A program made the position numbers and the translations under genes. A stretch of 64,000 bases of DNA from assembly GCA_902591025.1 (NCBI GenBank), contig CACIZB010000003.1:55627-119626 (forward strand), given 5' to 3'. The stretch comes from an uncultured Pelagibacteraceae bacterium. Lineage in GTDB: Bacteria > Pseudomonadota > Alphaproteobacteria > Pelagibacterales > Pelagibacteraceae. The notes under the pieces are model-generated. The model saw nothing but the letters and a program-made list of their open reading frames with translations, searched no databases and was not told where the DNA came from. Shown one piece after another: positions 58,723-64,000 of the stretch. Numbering within the stretch: position 1 is the stretch's first letter; each line of letters begins with the position of its first letter.

Positions 58723-60636
58723 ATGGAAATTTCAATTATTGCATTACCACTAATTGCTTCAATTATATCTGGATTTTTTGGCAAATTTATTGGGGACAGA
58801 AATTCCGAGATCGTTACCAGTTTATTAGTATCTATATCAGCCATTCTTTCTGTTATTGTATTTTACGAAGTAATTTTTAATCAATACGAAGAAAATATTA
58901 TAATCGCTAAATGGATTAATTCTGGATCATTAGAAGTAAACTGGACTATGAAAATAGATGCATTATCAGCAGTTATGCTAGTGGTCGTAACTTTTATCTC
59001 TGCATTAGTTCATATTTATTCTATTGGATACATGTCTCATGATCCTCATAAACCAAGATTTATGGCCTACTTATCATTATTTACCTTTGCGATGTTAATG
59101 TTGGTAACTGCTGATAATTTTATTCAATTATTTTTTGGATGGGAAGGGGTAGGTCTTTGTTCATATTTTTTAATTGGTTTTTGGTTTAAAAAAGAGACTG
59201 CAAATGCAGCAGCTATTAAAGCGTTTGTTGTTAATAGAGTAGGTGATTTCGGTTTTGCATTGGGTATATTTTTAATTTTTTATTTATTTGGAACAGTTAA
59301 TTATGTGGAAGTTTTTGATCAAATCCCAACTGTCGTAAACGAAAAACTAAATTTTTTAGGAATTGAAATCAAGGCAATAGATCTAATTTGTATACTATTG
59401 TTTATTGGAGCTATGGGTAAATCAGCTCAAATTTTTTTACACACCTGGCTACCAGATGCAATGGAAGGCCCAACTCCTGTTTCAGCTTTAATACATGCAG
59501 CTACAATGGTTACAGCTGGAGTTTTTTTAGTTGTAAGATGTTCACCGATATATGAATACTCAGAATTAGCATTAAATCTTGTAACTATTGTCGGTATGAG
59601 CACTGCTTTTTTTGCAGCGAGTGTAGCTTTAGTTCAAACAGATATAAAAAAAATAATTGCTTATTCCACATGTAGTCAATTAGGTTATATGTTTTTTGCT
59701 GCAGGCGTTGGTGCATATAATGTTGCAATGTTTCATTTATTTACTCACGCATTTTTTAAAGCATTATTATTTTTGGGATCAGGGTCTGTTATTCATGCAT
59801 TTAAAGATGAGCAAAATATAAATAACATGGGAGGAGTATGGAAAAAATTACCTTATACTTATGCATTAATGATAGTAGGAACTTTGGCATTAACCGGTTT
59901 CCCTTTGTTATCTGGTTTTTACTCTAAGGATGCAATAATAGAGTTTGCTTACTTAAGTGGTACAACTTCTGGCTATTATGCCGCTGGCATTGGTATAATC
60001 ACAGCATTTCTAACATCTATTTATTCTTGGAGATTAATATTTAAAACTTTTCACGGACCATATAACAATAAAGAAATAAGAATTGATGAAACTCACGAGT
60101 CTCCGTTAGTTATGTTAATACCTTTATTAATATTATCTATAGGGGCAATTTTTGCTGGATTTATTTTTAAAGAATTATTTATTGGCTCTGAAGGAATTAA
60201 TAATTTTTGGAGAGAATCGATTTTCTTTTTAGAACCTTTAAGTACTGATCATCCACCATTGTGGTTTTTAACTTTAACTCCAACATTAGTAACCTTATCA
60301 ATTCCATTAGCTTATTATCTATTCGTAAAAGATAAGAATTTTTCAGCACAAATAGTAAATATCAACAAACCCTTATATGAATTCTTATTTAATAAATGGT
60401 ATTTTGATGAAATTTATGACACATTGTTTGTAAAATCCTCAAAAAAATTTGGATTATTTTTATGGAAATTTCTTGATGTAAAAGTTATCGATGGCTTTGG
60501 ACCTGATGGTATCTCAGGTTTAATTCAAAAGTTTTCAATTAAAGCCAAAAAATTTCAAAGTGGTTATATTTACCAATATGCATTTATAATGTTACTTGGC
60601 TTTTCCGCTTTTTTAACCTTCTTGATTGTTAAATAA
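58723..60636 (+). CDS. nuoL: NADH-quinone oxidoreductase subunit L
   Basis: FFGWEGVGLCSYFLIGFW, TWLPDAMEGPTPVSALIHAATMVTAGVFLV. Confidence 0.97.
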   Translation: MEISIIALPLIASIISGFFGKFIGDRNSEIVTSLLVSISAILSVIVFYEVIFNQYEENIIIAKWINSGSLEVNWTMKIDALSAVMLVVVTFISALVHIYSIGYMSHDPHKPRFMAYLSLFTFAMLMLVTADNFIQLFFGWEGVGLCSYFLIGFWFKKETANAAAIKAFVVNRVGDFGFALGIFLIFYLFGTVNYVEVFDQIPTVVNEKLNFLGIEIKAIDLICILLFIGAMGKSAQIFLHTWLPDAMEGPTPVSALIHAATMVTAGVFLVVRCSPIYEYSELALNLVTIVGMSTAFFAASVALVQTDIKKIIAYSTCSQLGYMFFAAGVGAYNVAMFHLFTHAFFKALLFLGSGSVIHAFKDEQNINNMGGVWKKLPYTYALMIVGTLALTGFPLLSGFYSKDAIIEFAYLSGTTSGYYAAGIGIITAFLTSIYSWRLIFKTFHGPYNNKEIRIDETHESPLVMLIPLLILSIGAIFAGFIFKELFIGSEGINNFWRESIFFLEPLSTDHPPLWFLTLTPTLVTLSIPLAYYLFVKDKNFSAQIVNINKPLYEFLFNKWYFDEIYDTLFVKSSKKFGLFLWKFLDVKVIDGFGPDGISGLIQKFSIKAKKFQSGYIYQYAFIMLLGFSAFLTFLIVK

Positions 60637-62117
60637 TGGACCTTCCAATTCTTTCCTCATTAATACTTTTACCTTCTATTGGAGCATTTTTTTTATTTTT
60701 CACTAGAAGTAAAAGCGAGAATAAAATTACTGTAAAATATGTTGCATTATTTACATCTCTGGTAAACTTTTTTTTATCAATTTATTTATGGGTTTTATTT
60801 GACCAAACAACATCTGCATTTCAATTTGTAGAAGACAGAATTTGGATTGAAGGACTAATTAATTATAAAGTGGGCGTAGATGGAATATCAATTCTTTTTA
60901 TAATTCTTACAACATTTATTACACCTCTATGTATAATTTCAGTAAATAATTCAGTTACAAAAAGATTAAATGAATTTTTAATAGCTATTCTTGTAATGGA
61001 AAGTTTCATGATCGGAGTTTTTTGTTCTTTAGATCTTGTAGTTTTTTATTTATTTTTTGAGGCTGGATTAATACCTATGTTTTTAATTATCGGGATTTGG
61101 GGAGGGTCTAGAAGAGTTTACTCTGCTTTCAAGTTTTTTTTATTTACTCTTTTAGGTTCAGTTCTAATGTTAGTGGCGATAATTTCAATTTATTGGATTA
61201 CAGGAACTACAGACGTTGTTCAGCTTTATGAATTAGGTATAGATACGAAATACCAAAATTTATTGTGGCTAGCTTTTTTTAGCTCTTTTGCCGTAAAAAC
61301 TCCTATGTGGCCAGTTCATACATGGCTTCCAGATGCACACGTGGAGGCACCGACCGCAGGATCAGTCTTATTAGCAGCAATTTTACTTAAAATGGCAGGA
61401 TATGGATTTATAAGATTTTCCCTAGGACTTTTTCCATCTGCTTCAGAAATTTTTACTCCTTTAATTTATACTTTAAGTGTGATTGCGATTATTTTCACTT
61501 CCCTAATTGCTTTAATGCAGGAAGACATGAAAAAATTAATTGCATATTCTTCTGTAGCCCATATGGGATTTGTCACTTTAGGAATTTTTACAATTCAACA
61601 ACAGGGAATTGAAGGAAGTATAATTCAAATGATAAGTCATGGTCTGGTATCAGCAGCTTTATTTTTATGTGTAGGTGTAGTTTATGATCGAATGCATTCT
61701 AGATTGATTACTACTTATGGAGGTATCGTTACTATTATACCTAAATATTCGGTTCTATTCATGGTGTTTACTTTAGCTGCTTTAGGATTACCTGGGACAA
61801 GTGGATTTGTAGGTGAGTTTCTAATTCTAATGGCTGCTTTTAAAGATAATTTTTTAGTAGCAGTATTAGCTAGTTTAGGAGTTATTATCGGGGCAGCATA
61901 TATGCTTTGGTTATACAAAAGAGTCATTTTTGGAAAATTAATTAACTCAGAATTAAAAAAAATGATTGATTTAAATAAATCCGAGGTGTTCACGCTTACT
62001 TGTTTAGCTATTCCAACTTTATATTTTGGTTTTTATCCAGAGCCTTTAATAAATACTATTGAGGTTTCAATAAACGATTTAATTGATACATACAACTATA
62101 GTTTAGCTAGCAAATGA
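60636..62117 (+). CDS. nuoM: NADH-quinone oxidoreductase subunit M
   Basis: YLFFEAGLIPMFLIIGIWGG, TWLPDAHVEAPTAGSVLLAAILLKMAGYG. Confidence 0.97.
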   Translation: MDLPILSSLILLPSIGAFFLFFTRSKSENKITVKYVALFTSLVNFFLSIYLWVLFDQTTSAFQFVEDRIWIEGLINYKVGVDGISILFIILTTFITPLCIISVNNSVTKRLNEFLIAILVMESFMIGVFCSLDLVVFYLFFEAGLIPMFLIIGIWGGSRRVYSAFKFFLFTLLGSVLMLVAIISIYWITGTTDVVQLYELGIDTKYQNLLWLAFFSSFAVKTPMWPVHTWLPDAHVEAPTAGSVLLAAILLKMAGYGFIRFSLGLFPSASEIFTPLIYTLSVIAIIFTSLIALMQEDMKKLIAYSSVAHMGFVTLGIFTIQQQGIEGSIIQMISHGLVSAALFLCVGVVYDRMHSRLITTYGGIVTIIPKYSVLFMVFTLAALGLPGTSGFVGEFLILMAAFKDNFLVAVLASLGVIIGAAYMLWLYKRVIFGKLINSELKKMIDLNKSEVFTLTCLAIPTLYFGFYPEPLINTIEVSINDLIDTYNYSLASK

Positions 62118-63535
62118 TGAGTAATATTGAATTAATATTTCCAGAAATTTTTATTTCATTATCAATAATGTTTTTACTTATTTTAGGAGTATTTAAGAAA
62201 GACAGTTCAAAAATAATTCAGAATATATCTTTAGTAGTTTTACTAGTAACGACTGTTATAACATTTAATGAAACTATTGGAGTAGAAAAAATTACTTTAT
62301 TTAATCAAAGTATTATCATTGACTATTTGTCATCATTTATGAAAATTATTACCTTGTTAGCTGCTTTTGTAGTTTTATCAATCTCATCAAATTATTTAAA
62401 GACTTTTAAGATTTTTAAAATTGAATATCCAATTTTAATATTAAGTTCAGTTTTAGGAATGATGGTTATGATAAGTTCAAATGATTTGATAGTTTTTTAT
62501 ATGGGGCTAGAGCTTCAATCATTAGCTTTGTACGTTTTGGCAACATTTGATCGAGATCAATTAAAATCATCCGAAGCTGGCTTAAAATATTTTGTTTTAA
62601 GTGCTTTATCATCAGGATTATTATTATATGGATGTTCTTTAATTTATGGATTTACAGGCTCAACTAATTTTAATGTTATTTCAAATCAATTTAATACAAA
62701 TGAATATGCTTTAACTTTTGGTATAGTTTTTATTTTAGTAGGTTTAGCGTTCAAAATTTCAGCTGTTCCTTTCCATATGTGGGCCCCAGATGTGTATGAG
62801 GGTTCACCAACATCAGTAACTTTATTTTTTACTATGGTTCCAAAAATAGCTGCTCTAACTGTTTTTATTAGATTTCTTTACGTGCCTTTTTTAAACCTGA
62901 TTGATCAATGGCAGATGATTTTAATTTTTTTATCAATTGCTTCTATGCTTTTTGGTGCAATTGCTGCAATAGGACAAAAGAATTTAAAAAGGCTTATCGC
63001 TTATAGTTCCATAAGTCATATTGGTTATGCTTTAGCTGGTTTAGCAACAGGTTCAAATGAAGGAATTCAAAGTTCAGTTATATATTTAACAATTTATATA
63101 ATTATGAATTTGGGATTTTTTTCATGTCTATTAATGATGAAAAGAAATAATATTTATTACGAAAATCTTGATGATCTCTCGGGACTTTCTAAAAATCACC
63201 CTTTATTATCACTCTCACTATTAGTAATTTTATTTTCTTTAGCAGGCATTCCACCTCTCGCAGGTTTTTTTGCAAAATTTTACATATTCAAATCTGTAAT
63301 AGAACAATCGATGTTTTTCTTAGCTATAGTCGGATTATTATCAACTGTGGTAGCAGCTTTTTATTATTTACGAATTATAAAGATTATGTATTTTGACAAA
63401 GAAAAAGAAAGCTATGATATGGATCACAGTTTGTGGTTAAAATCTTCTCTTATGGTCTCTACATTATTAATTTTATTATATTTCATATTTCCAGGACAAT
63501 TAATTGATGTTGTTTCTAGAATTAATATTATTTAA
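62114..63535 (+). CDS. nuoN: NADH-quinone oxidoreductase subunit N
   Basis: YMGLELQSLALYVLATFDRD, VPFHMWAPDVYEGSPTSVTLFF. Confidence 0.96.
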   Translation: MMSNIELIFPEIFISLSIMFLLILGVFKKDSSKIIQNISLVVLLVTTVITFNETIGVEKITLFNQSIIIDYLSSFMKIITLLAAFVVLSISSNYLKTFKIFKIEYPILILSSVLGMMVMISSNDLIVFYMGLELQSLALYVLATFDRDQLKSSEAGLKYFVLSALSSGLLLYGCSLIYGFTGSTNFNVISNQFNTNEYALTFGIVFILVGLAFKISAVPFHMWAPDVYEGSPTSVTLFFTMVPKIAALTVFIRFLYVPFLNLIDQWQMILIFLSIASMLFGAIAAIGQKNLKRLIAYSSISHIGYALAGLATGSNEGIQSSVIYLTIYIIMNLGFFSCLLMMKRNNIYYENLDDLSGLSKNHPLLSLSLLVILFSLAGIPPLAGFFAKFYIFKSVIEQSMFFLAIVGLLSTVVAAFYYLRIIKIMYFDKEKESYDMDHSLWLKSSLMVSTLLILLYFIFPGQLIDVVSRINII

Positions 63536-64000
63536 TGAAGTTTAAAGTATTTAGATTTAAAAAAGTAAAAAGCACAAACAATACTGCAATAAGAATAATT
63601 AGGAATTCAAAATTAGAGAATGGGATGATTATATCAGAATTACAAAGTGATGGCAGAGGTCAGTATGGTAGAAGATGGATTTCTGAAAAGGGAAATCTTT
63701 TTGTAAGTTTATTTTATGTTCAGAATAATTTATATTTAACTTTAAAACAGCTCACAAAAATTAATAGTTTTTTAGTTAAAAAGTTATTAGCTAAGTACTA
63801 TAAAAAGAAAATAGATTTCAAAAAACCAAATGATTTATTAATAAAAAAAAAAAAAATTTGTGGAATACTTCAGGAAACTATCGATAAATTAGATAAAAAA
63901 TATCTAATTGTTGGTATTGGAATCAATTTAATAAAAAGTCCAAATATAAATAATTATCCCACAACTAATTTTTATGATTTAATCAAAAAAAAAATCTCAA
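63535..64000 (+). CDS. birA: Biotin--[acetyl-CoA-carboxylase] ligase, 3' truncated by window edge
   Basis: Own translation: MKFKVFRFKKVKSTNNTA...SDGRGQYGRRWISEKGNLFVSLFY...KKPNDLLIKKKKICGILQE...YLIVGIGINL; absent from the supplied ORF track because it runs off the edge. Confidence 0.88.
   Translation, partial: MKFKVFRFKKVKSTNNTAIRIIRNSKLENGMIISELQSDGRGQYGRRWISEKGNLFVSLFYVQNNLYLTLKQLTKINSFLVKKLLAKYYKKKIDFKKPNDLLIKKKKICGILQETIDKLDKKYLIVGIGINLIKSPNINNYPTTNFYDLIKKKIS

Noticed and set aside
1-64000. CRISPR arrays, transposons, prophage, toxin-antitoxin or defence islands
   Set aside because: No repeat-spacer structure, transposase, integrase, phage structural gene or recognisable defence gene seen on either strand.

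Overview
This 64 kb window is AT-rich, gene-dense chromosomal DNA. Its gene content and order look like a streamlined marine alphaproteobacterium, most likely SAR11/Pelagibacterales; this is inference from content, no database search was run. I found no transposase, integrase, phage module or CRISPR array. Landmarks, left to right: (1) an enolase-superfamily D-tartrate dehydratase-like gene divergent from a TctC-TctA-TctB transporter and a 2-hydroxyacid dehydrogenase; (2) an elongator tRNA-Met; (3) a compact methylthioadenosine salvage/polyamine locus, apt < > mtnP-mtnA-class II aldolase-speD::speE fusion; (4) glycosyltransferase genes; (5) an unexplained structured intergenic element near 14.7 kb; (6) rpoZ with a long acidic tail; (7) CaiB < > TRAP (DctP/Q/M), dusA, TauE and malonyl-CoA decarboxylase; (8) a structured leader with a terminator-like hairpin upstream of a DUF2061 gene; (9) a six-gene minus-strand run (GMC oxidoreductase to FAH-family) divergent from a second TRAP system plus an NCS1 permease and an SDR; (10) several unannotated 41-57 aa ORFs; (11) tRNA-Leu followed by tig-clpP-clpX-lon; (12) tRNA-Val and tRNA-Asp; (13) nuoA-N followed by birA, truncated by the window end. 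The observations most worth follow-up are the speDE/MTA locus with its non-canonical aminopropyltransferase motifs, the two candidate structured RNAs, the internal terminators in both TRAP operons, and a 14-A homopolymer inside birA.
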